Source: an uncultured Oscillospiraceae bacterium (GTDB taxonomy: Bacteria > Bacillota > Clostridia > Oscillospirales > Oscillospiraceae). Taken from it: a stretch of 64,000 nucleotides of DNA. Positions 1 to 8,395 of this stretch are shown piece by piece (position 1 is the stretch's first letter; every line of letters starts with the position of its first letter). Location: the NCBI GenBank assembly GCA_944386055.1, contig CALWZP010000004.1, positions 57,888 to 121,887 on the forward strand. The letters run 5' to 3'. The notes beneath the pieces are model-generated. The model was not told where the DNA came from. It worked only from the letters and a program-made list of their open reading frames with translations, and did no database searches. The position numbers and the translations under genes are program-made.

Positions 1-79
1 GCGCGTGGATCTCATGGGCGATGGAGAGGGACCTGGAATCCAAATATGTCGCCTCCAATTTGACGGAAAAAAGTTTCAT
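1..79 (-). CDS. 5' fragment of an unidentified gene running off the window
   Basis: An open frame on the minus strand starts at ATG 79 (an alternative TTG at 43 follows a GGAGG motif at a better distance) and runs out of the window after about 26 codons. The readable end contains the residues SIAHEIHA, which recall the phospho-acceptor helix of a sensor kinase, but this is far too little for a call. A good promoter lies just upstream. The start codon is uncertain because ATG 79 has no clear ribosome binding site. Confidence 0.3.
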   Translation of the reverse strand, partial: MKLFSVKLEATYLDSRSLSIAHEIHA

Positions 80-96
80 ATGGAACTAATATATCT

Positions 97-124
97 ATTA
101 TAGAGGGGAAGCGGGAGAAGTCAA
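97..124 (-). promoter_or_regulatory. Promoter for the edge gene
   Basis: On the minus strand TTGACT (119-124) and a perfect TATAAT (97-102) are separated by 16 bases. Transcription would start near 90, giving a very short leader if ATG 79 is used, which slightly favours the TTG at 43. Confidence 0.5.
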
Positions 125-196
125 GAGCAAAAATAGACCAACCGGGCCGGCAGGGGGAATCTTTTCCCATATCACTGAAAAGAGAAGGAGGAGGAC

Positions 197-233
197 AAAA
201 AAACTCCGGCAGAGTCACCAAACTCTGCCGGAG
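197..233 (-). terminator. Terminator of the arginine deiminase operon
   Basis: A 12-bp perfect stem (204-215 with 222-233) is followed on the minus strand by seven T residues (197-203). It sits 10 bases after the stop codon of the YfcC-type antiporter gene and should end the arc transcript. Confidence 0.9.
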
Positions 234-242
234 AGTCAGCGG

Positions 243-1643
243 TTACAGCAGGACCTGCAGGACCATCAGCAAAATGGACAGAAGAAGGAAGAGAACGAGG
301 AGTTTCCAGACGAATTTCAGCCACTGATGATAGGGGACCCGGCCAATGGCCAGGGCCCCCATTACCACGGCGGAGGTGGGAGTGACCAGATTGACCAGAC
401 CGGAAGCGGACTGAAATACGGTGATGACCAGATCGCGGCCCACTCCGGAGAAATCCGCCAGCGGTGCCATGATGGGCATGGACAGCGTGGCCAGTCCGGA
501 GGTGGATGGGATGAGAAAGGACAGCACCAGATAGATCAGATAGCTCACCAGCACGAAGGGGACGCTGCCCACCCCGGTGAGACTCTCCTCCCCCCAGTGG
601 AGGATGGTGTCGGTGATGCCGCCGTTGTTCATCACCACGGTGATTCCCCGTGAGATGCCGATGATAAAGGATACCCCCAGCAGCTCCCCAGCGCCGTGGA
701 CAAAGCCCTCTGCGATGTCCACCTCGGGAAGGCCGTATACAAGACCCACCACCACGGAGGCCACCCAGAACAGAGCGGACAGCTCCAGAAACCACCAGCC
801 TAAGGTGGGCAGCAGCGTGATGCCCATGTCTTCAAAGGGGATCACGCCGTAGATCATGACGGCGAAGGTCAGGCCGAACAGGATCAGGGCGGCGCGCCGC
901 CGGGGGGTCATGACGGCGGCATCCGGTGTCTGGGCGGTGACGAAGCGCCGGATATCCCCTTCCCGCTGCCGGCGGAGGAGGGATTTTTCCGGATGAGCCC
1001 GGACCCGTTCACCATAGCGCATGACGAAGAAAATGGCGACGACCAGGCTGGCGGCCAGGATCACCAGACGCAGTACGATGCCCTCCCCCAGGGATACCCC
1101 GGCAAAGCCGGCGGCGATGCCGGTGGCGAAAGGATTGACGGTAGAGCCCAGCACCCCCGCCCCCGCCCCCAGGAGGATTACCGCCACGGCGGTGATGGCG
1201 TCATACCCGGCCGAGAGCATCACGGGCAGCAGCAGGGGATAGAAGGCGATGGTCTCCTCCGCCATGCCGAAGGTGGTCCCCCCAAGGGCGAAGGCGCACA
1301 TCAGAATGGGGATGAGCAGCTTTTCCCGCCCCTTCAGCTTCCGGATGATGGCGGCAATGCCGGCATCGATGGCGCCCGTCTTGCCCATCACCCCCAAAAA
1401 GCCGCCCACCGTCAGAATGAACACCGCGATTTCGATGGCCTCATACAGCCCCTGCAGAGGGGCGAGCACCACTGCGTCCAGGCCCTGACCGTTGGAGGGG
1501 ATGGTGTGATAGGTGCCGGCGATGGGCTCCCCCTCTGCGTTGTACTCATACTGCCCGGCGGGCAGTACAAAGGTGAGCACCGCGATGACCAGAATGATGG
1601 CCAGCAGGATGGTGTACGCCGTGGGCATTTTGAATCGTTTCAT
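243..1643 (-). CDS. YfcC family membrane antiporter, probable arginine/ornithine exchanger
   Basis: This 466-residue polytopic membrane protein belongs to the YfcC/ArcD-like (C4-dicarboxylate transporter superfamily) group. It shows about 12 hydrophobic segments beginning at residue 10 and the family's glycine-rich loops, for example around residues 80-90 and 155-170. It is the last gene of the arcA-arcB-arcC cluster. From that position the most likely role is exchange of external arginine for ornithine across the cytoplasmic membrane. The start follows an AAGGAGGAG ribosome binding site, and a strong terminator follows the stop. Substrate is inferred from context; the family also contains transporters for other amino acids and short acids. 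Confidence 0.85.
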   Translation of the reverse strand: MKRFKMPTAYTILLAIILVIAVLTFVLPAGQYEYNAEGEPIAGTYHTIPSNGQGLDAVVLAPLQGLYEAIEIAVFILTVGGFLGVMGKTGAIDAGIAAIIRKLKGREKLLIPILMCAFALGGTTFGMAEETIAFYPLLLPVMLSAGYDAITAVAVILLGAGAGVLGSTVNPFATGIAAGFAGVSLGEGIVLRLVILAASLVVAIFFVMRYGERVRAHPEKSLLRRQREGDIRRFVTAQTPDAAVMTPRRRAALILFGLTFAVMIYGVIPFEDMGITLLPTLGWWFLELSALFWVASVVVGLVYGLPEVDIAEGFVHGAGELLGVSFIIGISRGITVVMNNGGITDTILHWGEESLTGVGSVPFVLVSYLIYLVLSFLIPSTSGLATLSMPIMAPLADFSGVGRDLVITVFQSASGLVNLVTPTSAVVMGALAIGRVPYHQWLKFVWKLLVLFLLLSILLMVLQVLL

Positions 1644-1677
1644 GGGCTCCTCCTTTTTGGCGGGCGGACTCCCCCGG

Positions 1678-2640
1678 TCAGGGGGCGGTCACCCAGGTGC
1701 CGCACTTGCCCTCCAGCGCGTCCAGACAGCGGTCCAGCGAGGTGATCACCGCCCGGCGGCCGGGGGCGGAACGGACGAAATCCGCTGCGGCCTGGACCTT
1801 GGGAAGCATGCTCCCCGGAGCAAAATGGCCCTCCTGGGTATATCGGTCCAGTTCCCCGGGCGTGACATGGGTCAATGCACGCTCCTCCGGCGTGCCGAAG
1901 TGCAGCGCCACCGCCTCTACTTCGGTAAGAATCATTAGAATATCGGCATGCATCTCCACCGCCAGCTCCATGGCAGCCAGATCCTTGTCGATGACGGCGG
2001 AAACCCCGGAGAGGGCGCCGTCCGCCTCCTCCACCACCGGGATGCCGCCGCCCCCGCAGGCCACCGTGATGGTGGTGGACCACAGGGTACGCAGCGTGCC
2101 GATCTCCACGATGCGCAGGGGCCGGGGGGAGGGGACCACACGGCGCCAGCCCCGGCCGGCGTCCTCCCGCATGGCGTAGCCCTGCTCCACGGCCAGGTGT
2201 TCGGCCTCCTCCCGGGTGTAAAAGGGGCCGATGGGCTTGGAGGGGCGCTGGAACGCGGGGTCCTCCCGGTCCACCACCACCTGGGTGACCACGGTGACCA
2301 CCGGGATGTCGCGTCCCAGCTGCTTCAGAGCACGGCGCAGCCCCTGCTGGATGTGGTAGCCGATATATCCCTGGCTCATGGCGCCGCAGACATCGAAGGG
2401 CATGGGCGGGGTGACAGAGGCGGCCGTCTCACTGGCCAGCAGGATGCGGCCCACCTGAGGACCATTGCCATGGACCACCGCCAGCTCGTACCCCGCGGCG
2501 GACAGCCGGGCCAGGTGCTGTGCCGTGCGTTCCACCACCTGCCGCTGAGACTGAGCGGTAGGGGGGAGGCTCTTGTCCTCCAGGGCGTTGCCGCCCAGGG
2601 CCACCACCACCTTGGCGGCGGCCGGCGCTGCCCCGCTCAC
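1678..2640 (-). CDS. arcC: Carbamate kinase
   Basis: Carbamate kinase transfers the phosphate of carbamoyl phosphate to ADP, the ATP-yielding last step of arginine fermentation. The 320-residue length is typical. The N-terminal ALGGNAL motif (about residues 14-20) and the GGGGIPV motif (about residue 198) are characteristic of the amino acid kinase fold. The gene starts with GTG, which overlaps the arcB stop codon in a GTGA arrangement and indicates translational coupling. Confidence 0.95.
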   Translation of the reverse strand: MSGAAPAAAKVVVALGGNALEDKSLPPTAQSQRQVVERTAQHLARLSAAGYELAVVHGNGPQVGRILLASETAASVTPPMPFDVCGAMSQGYIGYHIQQGLRRALKQLGRDIPVVTVVTQVVVDREDPAFQRPSKPIGPFYTREEAEHLAVEQGYAMREDAGRGWRRVVPSPRPLRIVEIGTLRTLWSTTITVACGGGGIPVVEEADGALSGVSAVIDKDLAAMELAVEMHADILMILTEVEAVALHFGTPEERALTHVTPGELDRYTQEGHFAPGSMLPKVQAAADFVRSAPGRRAVITSLDRCLDALEGKCGTWVTAP

Positions 2641-3638
2641 AGGGTGGCCACCAGGATGGCCTTGATGGCGTGCATCCGGTTCTCCGCCTCATCAAAGACC
2701 ACCGAGTGAGGACCGCGGAACACCTCGTCGGTGACCTCGCGGATGTCCACGCCCTGGGCCAGCCACTGGGCGGCCAGCTGGGTGTGTTCGTCGTGGAAGG
2801 AGGGCAGGCAGTGCATGAACAGCACATCGGGGTTGCCGGTGGCCTCCAGCATGGCCTGGTCGATGCGGAAGGGGGAGAGCAGCTTGGCCCGCTCGGGGAT
2901 CAGATCCTCCTCCCCCATGGAGGCCCAGATGTCGGAGTAGAGCACATCCGCGCCCTTCAGGGCGGAGGGGTCGTCGGTGAGGGTGATGGTGCAGCTGTTC
3001 CGGCGGGCCTCCTGACCCGCCTGCTCCAGCACCTGCTGGTCTGCGCCGTCAATGAGGGCGCGGGGACCGTATCCCACAAAATCCACCCCCATTTTGCAGC
3101 AGCCGTACATCCAGGCATAACACATGTTGTTGCGCACATCTCCCACAAAGACCACCTTGCTGTGCTTCAGCGGTTTATGCAGGTGCTCCTCCATGGTCAT
3201 CATGTCGGCGATGATCTGGGTGGGGTGGTCCACATCGGTCAGGCCGTTGTATACCGGCACCCCGCTGTGCTTCGCCAGGCATTCCACCACCGCCTGGTCA
3301 TAGCCGCGGTACTCGATGCCGTCAAAGAAACGGCCCAGCACCTTGGCGGTATCCTCCATGGACTCCTTTTTCCCCATCTGGGAGCTGCCGGGGTCCAGGA
3401 AGGTGACATGCCCCCCCTCGTCGTGCACCGCCACCTCGAAGGCGCAGCGGGTGCGGGTGGAGGTCTTTTCGAACAGCAGCACGATGTTTTTCCCTTTTAA
3501 GGCATGACCGGACAGTCCGGCCCGTTTTTTGGCCTTCAGGTCATGGGAGAGGTCCAGCAGATGGCGGATCTCCCCTGGGGTGAGGTCCATCAGGGTAAGA
3601 AAGGATTTTCCGTTCATGTTGACAGGCATGGTCTGCAC
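2637..3638 (-). CDS. arcB: Catabolic ornithine carbamoyltransferase
   Basis: In this operon the enzyme works in the catabolic direction, splitting citrulline with phosphate into ornithine and carbamoyl phosphate. The 333-residue protein carries the carbamoyl phosphate motif STRTR (about residue 60) and the ornithine-site motif HCLPSFHD (about residue 277), the FHD form usual for catabolic ArcB enzymes. The anabolic paralogue argF later in this window has HCLPAHRGEE instead. It lies 19 bases after arcA and overlaps arcC by 4 bases. Confidence 0.95.
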   Translation of the reverse strand: MQTMPVNMNGKSFLTLMDLTPGEIRHLLDLSHDLKAKKRAGLSGHALKGKNIVLLFEKTSTRTRCAFEVAVHDEGGHVTFLDPGSSQMGKKESMEDTAKVLGRFFDGIEYRGYDQAVVECLAKHSGVPVYNGLTDVDHPTQIIADMMTMEEHLHKPLKHSKVVFVGDVRNNMCYAWMYGCCKMGVDFVGYGPRALIDGADQQVLEQAGQEARRNSCTITLTDDPSALKGADVLYSDIWASMGEEDLIPERAKLLSPFRIDQAMLEATGNPDVLFMHCLPSFHDEHTQLAAQWLAQGVDIREVTDEVFRGPHSVVFDEAENRMHAIKAILVATL

Positions 3639-3657
3639 TCCTTTTCAGATATTTGGA

Positions 3658-4878
3658 TCACACGGGATCGCGGCGCAGGGGCATGGTCATGCACCGGGGG
3701 CCGCCCCGGCCGCGGGCCAGCTCTGAGCTGGGGATGGTGAGGACCTGGACGCCGTGGTCCTCCAGCACTCGATTGGTGGTATGATTGCGGTTGTAGGCGA
3801 TGACCTTTCCGGGGGCCACGGCGAAGGTGTTGGAGCCGTCGTTCCACTGCTCCCGGGCGGCGTCGATGGGGCTGCCCCCGCCGCAGGGGATGAGAGTGAC
3901 CTTGTCCAGATCCAGGTGTTCCCGCAGCAGCTCCTCCAGGGTGCCGTGCTCCTCGGAGATGGCCAGCCGGCCATGCTCCCCGCGCTCCAGCACGAACAGC
4001 CGAAGCTCACGGCTGATGTTGGGATGGACGGTGAATTTGTCCGTATCCACCATGGTGAATACGGTGTCCAGATGCATAAAGCTGCGGGCCTTGGGGATAT
4101 CGATGGCAAGCACCTGGCGGAAGCCCGCCGCCTCCTGCAGCAGGCGCTTGGCCAGCAGTTCGATGGCCACCGGATGGGTGCGCTGGGAGATGCCGACGGC
4201 GATCACCTGAGGACTGAGCACCAGAATGTCGCCCCCCTCAATGGGGTGCTCCTCATCGGGGGAGTACAGCAGAGGGATCCGGCTGTACTCCGGGTGGTGC
4301 TGGAAGATATACCGGGCGAACAGGGTTTCCCTCCGGCGGGTATGGGAGAACATCCGGTGGATGGTGACCCCGTCCCCGATGCAGGCGAAGGGATCCCGGG
4401 TGAAGTAGAGATTGGGCATGGGATCAATGACAAAGGGATAGTAGTCGTCCAGGTAGTCGGTGAGATTTTTCCTGCCATAGCCCCGGACCTCCGACTTTCG
4501 GATGCCCGCCATCATCTTCAGGACCATGTTTTTGGAGGACATGCCGGCGAAATAGTCGGCGATCATGCCGGTACGCTTCTCACCGTGGATGCCGGCCTGA
4601 CGGATATAGTCCAGGATGAACTGGCGCTTCACAGCCTCGTCGGTGAGAGACTCCGCCGCCAGGTCCTCCAGATAGACCACCTCGGCGCCGCAGTCCCGAA
4701 GCACCTGACAGAACTGGTCGTGCTCCTCCTGGGCCAGCTTGAGATAGGGGATGTCGTCGAAGAGCAGCCGCTGGATGGTGTCCGGCATCAGGTTTTCCAG
4801 TTCCTGCCCCGGCCGATGGAGCAGCACCCGCCGGAGAGGACCAATCTCCGACCGCACCTGGATGGGGGAGGGGTTCAT
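3658..4878 (-). CDS. arcA: Arginine deiminase
   Basis: Arginine deiminase hydrolyses arginine to citrulline and ammonia and is the first enzyme of the deiminase pathway. The 406-residue length matches the family. Catalytic features are visible: the FTRDPF loop, EGGD, HLDTVFTMVD near residue 270, and the nucleophile cysteine at residue 396 within GGPRCMTMPL. It is the first gene of the operon. No convincing promoter was found between 4879 and 5042, although the region is AT-richer than the genes. Confidence 0.97.
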   Translation of the reverse strand: MNPSPIQVRSEIGPLRRVLLHRPGQELENLMPDTIQRLLFDDIPYLKLAQEEHDQFCQVLRDCGAEVVYLEDLAAESLTDEAVKRQFILDYIRQAGIHGEKRTGMIADYFAGMSSKNMVLKMMAGIRKSEVRGYGRKNLTDYLDDYYPFVIDPMPNLYFTRDPFACIGDGVTIHRMFSHTRRRETLFARYIFQHHPEYSRIPLLYSPDEEHPIEGGDILVLSPQVIAVGISQRTHPVAIELLAKRLLQEAAGFRQVLAIDIPKARSFMHLDTVFTMVDTDKFTVHPNISRELRLFVLERGEHGRLAISEEHGTLEELLREHLDLDKVTLIPCGGGSPIDAAREQWNDGSNTFAVAPGKVIAYNRNHTTNRVLEDHGVQVLTIPSSELARGRGGPRCMTMPLRRDPV

Positions 4879-5042
4879 TGGATCACTTCCTCAATTGTCA
4901 AAAATTGCAGCCATTGCCGCTTGGCTTATGATTTCCAGAAAGGCAGAGGGAAATGCATGCAAATCTGCAATTGCCGGAGGCAACAGGCGGAGGAAGGAGA
5001 AAAGCAAACGGCGCAGAGTCGGACAAGGAGGGAAAAGACACG

Positions 5043-5072
5043 AAAAAAAGCCGCCGGCATTTGCCGACGGCT
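5043..5072 (-). terminator. Terminator of the zinc-ribbon/YbjQ gene
   Basis: An 11-bp stem with one internal C/A mismatch (5049-5059 with 5062-5072) is followed by a T tract (5043-5049) on the minus strand. It lies 28 bases after the stop of the gene that starts at 5666 and separates it from arcA. Confidence 0.85.
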
Positions 5073-5099
5073 CGGGAAAACAGGATGAAAACAGATGAA

Positions 5100-5666
5100 T
5101 CAATCGATGACCACGGCATCTGCGGTGCTGGTGACCAGCAGATACTTGGCATTCAGCGGGGTGTAGGAGACCGAGCAGTTGATCAGCGCGTTGGCGCCCA
5201 GGCCCTTGGCCTGAATCAGCATCTGCTGCCGGTTGTTCAGCTTGGCGATGTGGGGAGAGCTCTCACGGCCAGGCTGAATGGCGTCAATGAGCACTGCGGC
5301 GTTGGAGCCCACGGTGCCGCAGTATTTGGTGATCTTATGCCCTTCGATATGATCGCTGGCAGTGGTGGGCAGCTCATTCAGCGCGGAGAAGCTGTCCTGC
5401 TCCTGGTTTTGAAGGAGCATCCCCTCATAGCGTTTGATGATGACATTCATGTCCGCCTTTACCTCGTCGGTGGTGCCCACATAGGTGCGTGCCAAAAAGG
5501 CGTCCGCTGCCTCATGCAGGGCCTGGGCGTCGTTGCGGTTGGCGGCGTCTACAATGTAGCTCTTCTGGATGCTGCAGGTAGAGCAGATCTTGTGGTTGGG
5601 GTGCTCGGCCAGCAGGGGGAACAGGGCGTCCAATTTTCCGCCGCAGATGGAACACTTGTTAATCAT
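5100..5666 (-). CDS. Zinc-ribbon protein with C-terminal YbjQ-like (DUF74) domain
   Basis: This 188-residue cytoplasmic protein begins with a zinc ribbon (CSIC near residue 5 and CSTC near residue 30). It ends in a segment resembling the YbjQ/DUF74 heavy-metal-binding domain (GANALINC to the C-terminus, about residues 155-188). The middle part has no recognised motif. It has a clear ribosome binding site, its own promoter and its own terminator, so it is a single-gene unit divergent from the LysR gene. Function is not known; metal binding is only suggested by the fold resemblance. Confidence 0.7.
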   Translation of the reverse strand: MINKCSICGGKLDALFPLLAEHPNHKICSTCSIQKSYIVDAANRNDAQALHEAADAFLARTYVGTTDEVKADMNVIIKRYEGMLLQNQEQDSFSALNELPTTASDHIEGHKITKYCGTVGSNAAVLIDAIQPGRESSPHIAKLNNRQQMLIQAKGLGANALINCSVSYTPLNAKYLLVTSTADAVVID

Positions 5667-5732
5667 GACGATGCTGCCTCCTTAGATCCTCATCCACCCG
5701 GTGCAAAACAATGATACGGGGGTGGTAAAACT

Positions 5733-5761
5733 ATGTTATCATGACAGTCCGGCATAGTCAA
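5733..5761 (-). promoter_or_regulatory. Promoter of the zinc-ribbon/YbjQ gene
   Basis: Minus-strand TTGACT (5756-5761) and TAACAT (5733-5738) are 17 bases apart. The site is 67 bases upstream of the start codon and divergent from the LysR promoter at 5842-5871. Confidence 0.5.
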
Positions 5762-5841
5762 CCATCGAAACGGTTGTAGAAAAGCACCGGGCGGTTGTAG
5801 AAGAAAACGAAAATGTGTAGATTCCCCCAGGGGAAAGAGTA

Positions 5842-5871
5842 TTGACGGCTGATTGAAAAAAGAGATAATAT
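5842..5871 (+). promoter_or_regulatory. Promoter of the LysR gene
   Basis: TTGACG (5842-5847) and TAATAT (5866-5871) are separated by 18 bases. The site lies in the AT-rich divergent intergenic region, where autoregulation by the LysR protein is likely but not shown. Confidence 0.5.
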
Positions 5872-5964
5872 AATAAAGAAACGGAAGAACAACGCAATCC
5901 GCAGCGGAGCTGCTTCTGACTTTTTCCGGGCGGACTGCGGGAGAGAAGAGGAGAAAATAACCCC

Positions 5965-6870
5965 ATGGACATGAATCAGCTGAACTATTTCATCTCGGTG
6001 GCGCAGACCCTGAACTTCACCGAGGCGGCCAAGCGCAACGGCATCACCCAGCCCTCCATCAGCCATCATATCAGCGAGCTGGAGAAGCAGCTGGGGGCCC
6101 GGCTGTTCCTTCGGGACCGGCGCAGCGTCACCATGACGGACGCGGGACGGGAGTTCCTCCCTTATGCCATGGAGATTGTGGAGACCGCGCAGGACGCCAT
6201 CTGCCGGGTGAAGCAGACGGAGGACGGCTCCAAGGGACATGTGGCCATCGCCGCCGTGACCACTGCCAGCGAGACCCTGAGCAAATGTCTCTCCGCCTTT
6301 GCAAAGCGATATCCTGACATCCTGGTGGATATCAGCTTTACCACCGGCCGGGGACAGTCCATCACTATGAATGAGAACAAATATGACTTTTACTTCGCCA
6401 TGAAGGACATGGTGCCCACCGGAGAGACCTTTGACTATCTGATCTCCAATGTGGACCAGCTGTGTCTTACCCTGCCCAAGGGGCATCCCATGGCGGACCA
6501 GCCCCTGGACTTTTCCCGTCTGAAGGGGGAACGGTTTATCTCCATCTCGGAGGCGGAGGGCCCCGCGCTGTACAATCAGATCAAAAAGGTGTGCGAGGCC
6601 ATGCACTACGACCCCAAGATCACCAACCGCTACGATACGGCGGAGACCGTGCTGCTGGCGGTGGGGGCCGGGCTGGGGATCTCCATTCTGCCCCAGGCCA
6701 TTACCAAGGTCTTTTTCTCCGACAATGTGGAGGCCATTCCCATCCGGGGGATCGACTGCGCCGGACGCACCTATGTGGTGGCCTGGCACCGGCAGAGCGT
6801 CAACCCCACCGCCCACCTGTTCCTGGATGTGGTCCGTGAGGTGCTGGGCCAGGAGGCGCCGCAGGAATAA
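5965..6870 (+). CDS. LysR family transcriptional regulator
   Basis: A 301-residue LysR-type regulator. The N-terminal winged helix-turn-helix (residues 1-60, with FTEAAKRNGITQPSISHHI) is typical, followed by a periplasmic-binding-protein-like effector domain from about residue 90. The start codon ATGGACATG follows a GAGGAGAAA ribosome binding site. LysR proteins usually control a divergent gene; here that is the zinc-ribbon/YbjQ gene, but there is no direct evidence for the target or the effector. Confidence 0.93.
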   Translation: MDMNQLNYFISVAQTLNFTEAAKRNGITQPSISHHISELEKQLGARLFLRDRRSVTMTDAGREFLPYAMEIVETAQDAICRVKQTEDGSKGHVAIAAVTTASETLSKCLSAFAKRYPDILVDISFTTGRGQSITMNENKYDFYFAMKDMVPTGETFDYLISNVDQLCLTLPKGHPMADQPLDFSRLKGERFISISEAEGPALYNQIKKVCEAMHYDPKITNRYDTAETVLLAVGAGLGISILPQAITKVFFSDNVEAIPIRGIDCAGRTYVVAWHRQSVNPTAHLFLDVVREVLGQEAPQE

Positions 6871-6888
6871 ATTTTAAATTTTCGGGGA

Positions 6889-6933
6889 AATGAGAAACAG
6901 CACCGGATGAGCAGTCCGGTGCTGTTTCTCATT
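6889..6933. terminator. Long hairpin terminator between LysR and modA
   Basis: A perfect 19-bp stem (6889-6907 with 6915-6933) with a 7-base loop sits between the convergent LysR and modA genes. The flanks are A/T rich on both sides, so it may serve both directions, although neither flank has a long T run. Confidence 0.7.
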
Positions 6934-7005
6934 CTGAGGGATTTTGAGGAATAATAAGAGGAGATAGAATTCTTCCCGAAGGAACAACATAGAGAGGCGG
7001 GGCGC

Positions 7006-7878
7006 TTACTCCGCGGGGGAGAAGCCCACGGCCTCGAACACCGCCATGGCCTCGTCGGTCTGGAGATAATCCAGGAAAGCCTGGGCCTCGGTCTCGTGCT
7101 GGGTGATGTTGAGCACGGCGGCGGGGTAGATGACCTGGCCGCACATGTCGGTGGTGGCGGTATCCACCACGGTCAGCCCGTCGGAGAAGGCGTCGGTGGC
7201 GTAGATAATGCCCGCGTCCGCGGCGGCCTCCTTCACCTGGGTGGTGACCTCCTTCACATTGCCGCCGTAAGTGAGCTTGCCCTGCGCCTCCAGTTCCTCG
7301 GCGCTGGTGCCCAGATACTCCAGGATCTCCAGAGTGTACTGGCCCACGGGGACATCGGAGTTGCCGATGGCCAGCAGGGTGAGCTTGTCGGTGGTCAGAT
7401 CGGAGAAGGAGGTGATGTCGGCGGGATTGCCCTCAGGCACCGCCAGGGCCACCTTGTTCTCCAGCAGGTTGATGCGGGTGCCCTGAAGCACGAAGTCATA
7501 GCCCTCGGGATTGGTGTCCTCTCCCTGGGCGCTGTCGATCTCGTTCATCTGGGTCTGGGCGGCGGAGATGAAGATGTCGCAGTCCGCCCCCGCCTCGATC
7601 TGGTCTACCAGCTTGCCGGAGGAGTCAAAGTTGAAGGTCAGGGTGACATTGGGCGCCACCTCTTTGTACAGCTCAGAGATCTCGGTGAGTGTCTCGGTCA
7701 TGGAGGCGGCGGCAAAGACGATCAGCTCCACGGGCTCGGCCTCGGGGGTGCTGCTTTCGGTGTTCTCGGCGGCGGGGGAGCTGCTGGGCGACTCCTGGGT
7801 GTCCCCGGTGCCGCCGCCGCAGGCGGCCAGGGCCAGCAGCATGGCGCAGGAGAGCAAGAGAGACAAAAGCTTCTTCAT
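7006..7878 (-). CDS. modA: Molybdate ABC transporter substrate-binding lipoprotein
   Basis: A 290-residue ModA-type extracytoplasmic solute-binding protein. The first 22 residues form a lipoprotein signal with the lipobox LAAC, followed by a Ser/Glu/Pro-rich linker. The mature domain starts with LIVFAAASMTETL and contains GADCDIFISA, both typical of molybdate/tungstate binders. The start at 7878 is chosen because AAGGAG precedes it and the signal peptide begins there; an open frame extends further upstream but covers the leader. Neither modB nor modC is adjacent. Transcription is probably controlled by the tandem leader upstream. Confidence 0.88.
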   Translation of the reverse strand: MKKLLSLLLSCAMLLALAACGGGTGDTQESPSSSPAAENTESSTPEAEPVELIVFAAASMTETLTEISELYKEVAPNVTLTFNFDSSGKLVDQIEAGADCDIFISAAQTQMNEIDSAQGEDTNPEGYDFVLQGTRINLLENKVALAVPEGNPADITSFSDLTTDKLTLLAIGNSDVPVGQYTLEILEYLGTSAEELEAQGKLTYGGNVKEVTTQVKEAAADAGIIYATDAFSDGLTVVDTATTDMCGQVIYPAAVLNITQHETEAQAFLDYLQTDEAMAVFEAVGFSPAE

Positions 7879-7950
7879 GGTTGATTTCTCCTTTTCTCGG
7901 TTATATGGTGCGGTGTATGTATTTGGAACGGCGTGAAACCGGACCAAACG

Positions 7951-8110
7951 AAAAAGCGGGGAGCCGCAGAAAGGCAGCTCCCCGAAGCAGAATGTTCGGA
8001 CGAGCTCCTTTTCCCAGGGAAGGCCGGCCTGTTTCCTGGCGGGCCCCGGCGGCATGGGTGCCGCGGCGCGGCGGCGTGGGCAGGTGGCCTTTAGCCGCGT
8101 TTGCTCGGAG
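7951..8110 (-). promoter_or_regulatory. Proximal copy of a tandem riboswitch-like leader
   Basis: This copy begins with CTCCGAGCAAA and GCGGCTAAAGG (from 8110 downwards), a core shared with the distal copy. It then has GCCGC, a GAAA-loop hairpin and a CCTTCC...AAGG hairpin in the same order. A possible closing helix pairs CUCCGA (8110-8105) with UCGGGG (7985-7980). That 3' strand is also the 5' arm of a strong terminator: stem 7984-7977 with 7964-7957, then five T residues to 7951. The geometry is that of a transcriptional riboswitch. The class is not identified; gene context suggests molybdenum, tungsten or a derived cofactor. Confidence 0.6.
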
Positions 8111-8152
8111 CAGAGATAGACAGATATTTTTTTGAAGCGGGGGATAGAGATG

Positions 8153-8320
8153 AAAAAAGAGGCATGTCATGGACAGACAGCCTCCGCGCAGTGCACGCCG
8201 GATCATACCGGCGACCCCTTCTCAACGATGGAAGGCGGCGCCCTTTCGGACGGCGCCCCGGAAGCGCAACGCTTCGGCGCAGCGGCATGGGTAGAGACCT
8301 TTAGCCGCCTTTGCTCGGAG
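8153..8320 (-). promoter_or_regulatory. Distal copy of the tandem riboswitch-like leader
   Basis: This copy starts about 25 bases after the promoter with the same CTCCGAGCAAA and GCGGCTAAAGG core (from 8320 downwards). It then shows hairpins GAAGCG/CGCTTC, a GAAA-capped GGCG/CGCC stem, CCTTC/GAAGG and CGCCGG/CCGGCG. A closing helix CUCCG (8320-8316) with CGGAG (8186-8182) overlaps the 5' arm of a terminator (8184-8180 with 8163-8159, then six T residues 8158-8153). Two copies in series imply two decisions on one transcript before modA. Confidence 0.6.
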
Positions 8321-8345
8321 TCAATGAAATTCACTTGTTTTTCTT

Positions 8346-8374
8346 ACCATAACACAGTTTCTGGGATTTGGCAA
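8346..8374 (-). promoter_or_regulatory. Promoter of the modA leader
   Basis: Minus-strand TTGCCA (8369-8374) and TATGGT (8346-8351) are separated by 17 bases. Initiation near 8340 would place both leader copies and modA on one transcript; no second promoter is evident between the copies. Confidence 0.6.
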
Positions 8375-8395
8375 GTAAAAATTTTACGGGAGTGG

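Noticed and set aside
172..1938. Several 70-250 residue plus-strand and minus-strand frames overlapping the arc operon
   Set aside because: They are antisense or out-of-frame shadows of the YfcC-type and arcC genes in GC-rich DNA; they lack ribosome binding sites and recognisable domains.
7879..8288. Upstream extension of modA and small frames over the leader
   Set aside because: The signal peptide and ribosome binding site place the start at 7878, and the upstream DNA is explained by the two structured RNA copies.
7951..8320. Assignment of the modA leader to the known Moco riboswitch
   Set aside because: The gene context fits, but the bases I recall as conserved in the Moco motif do not line up with the shared core; I left the class open.
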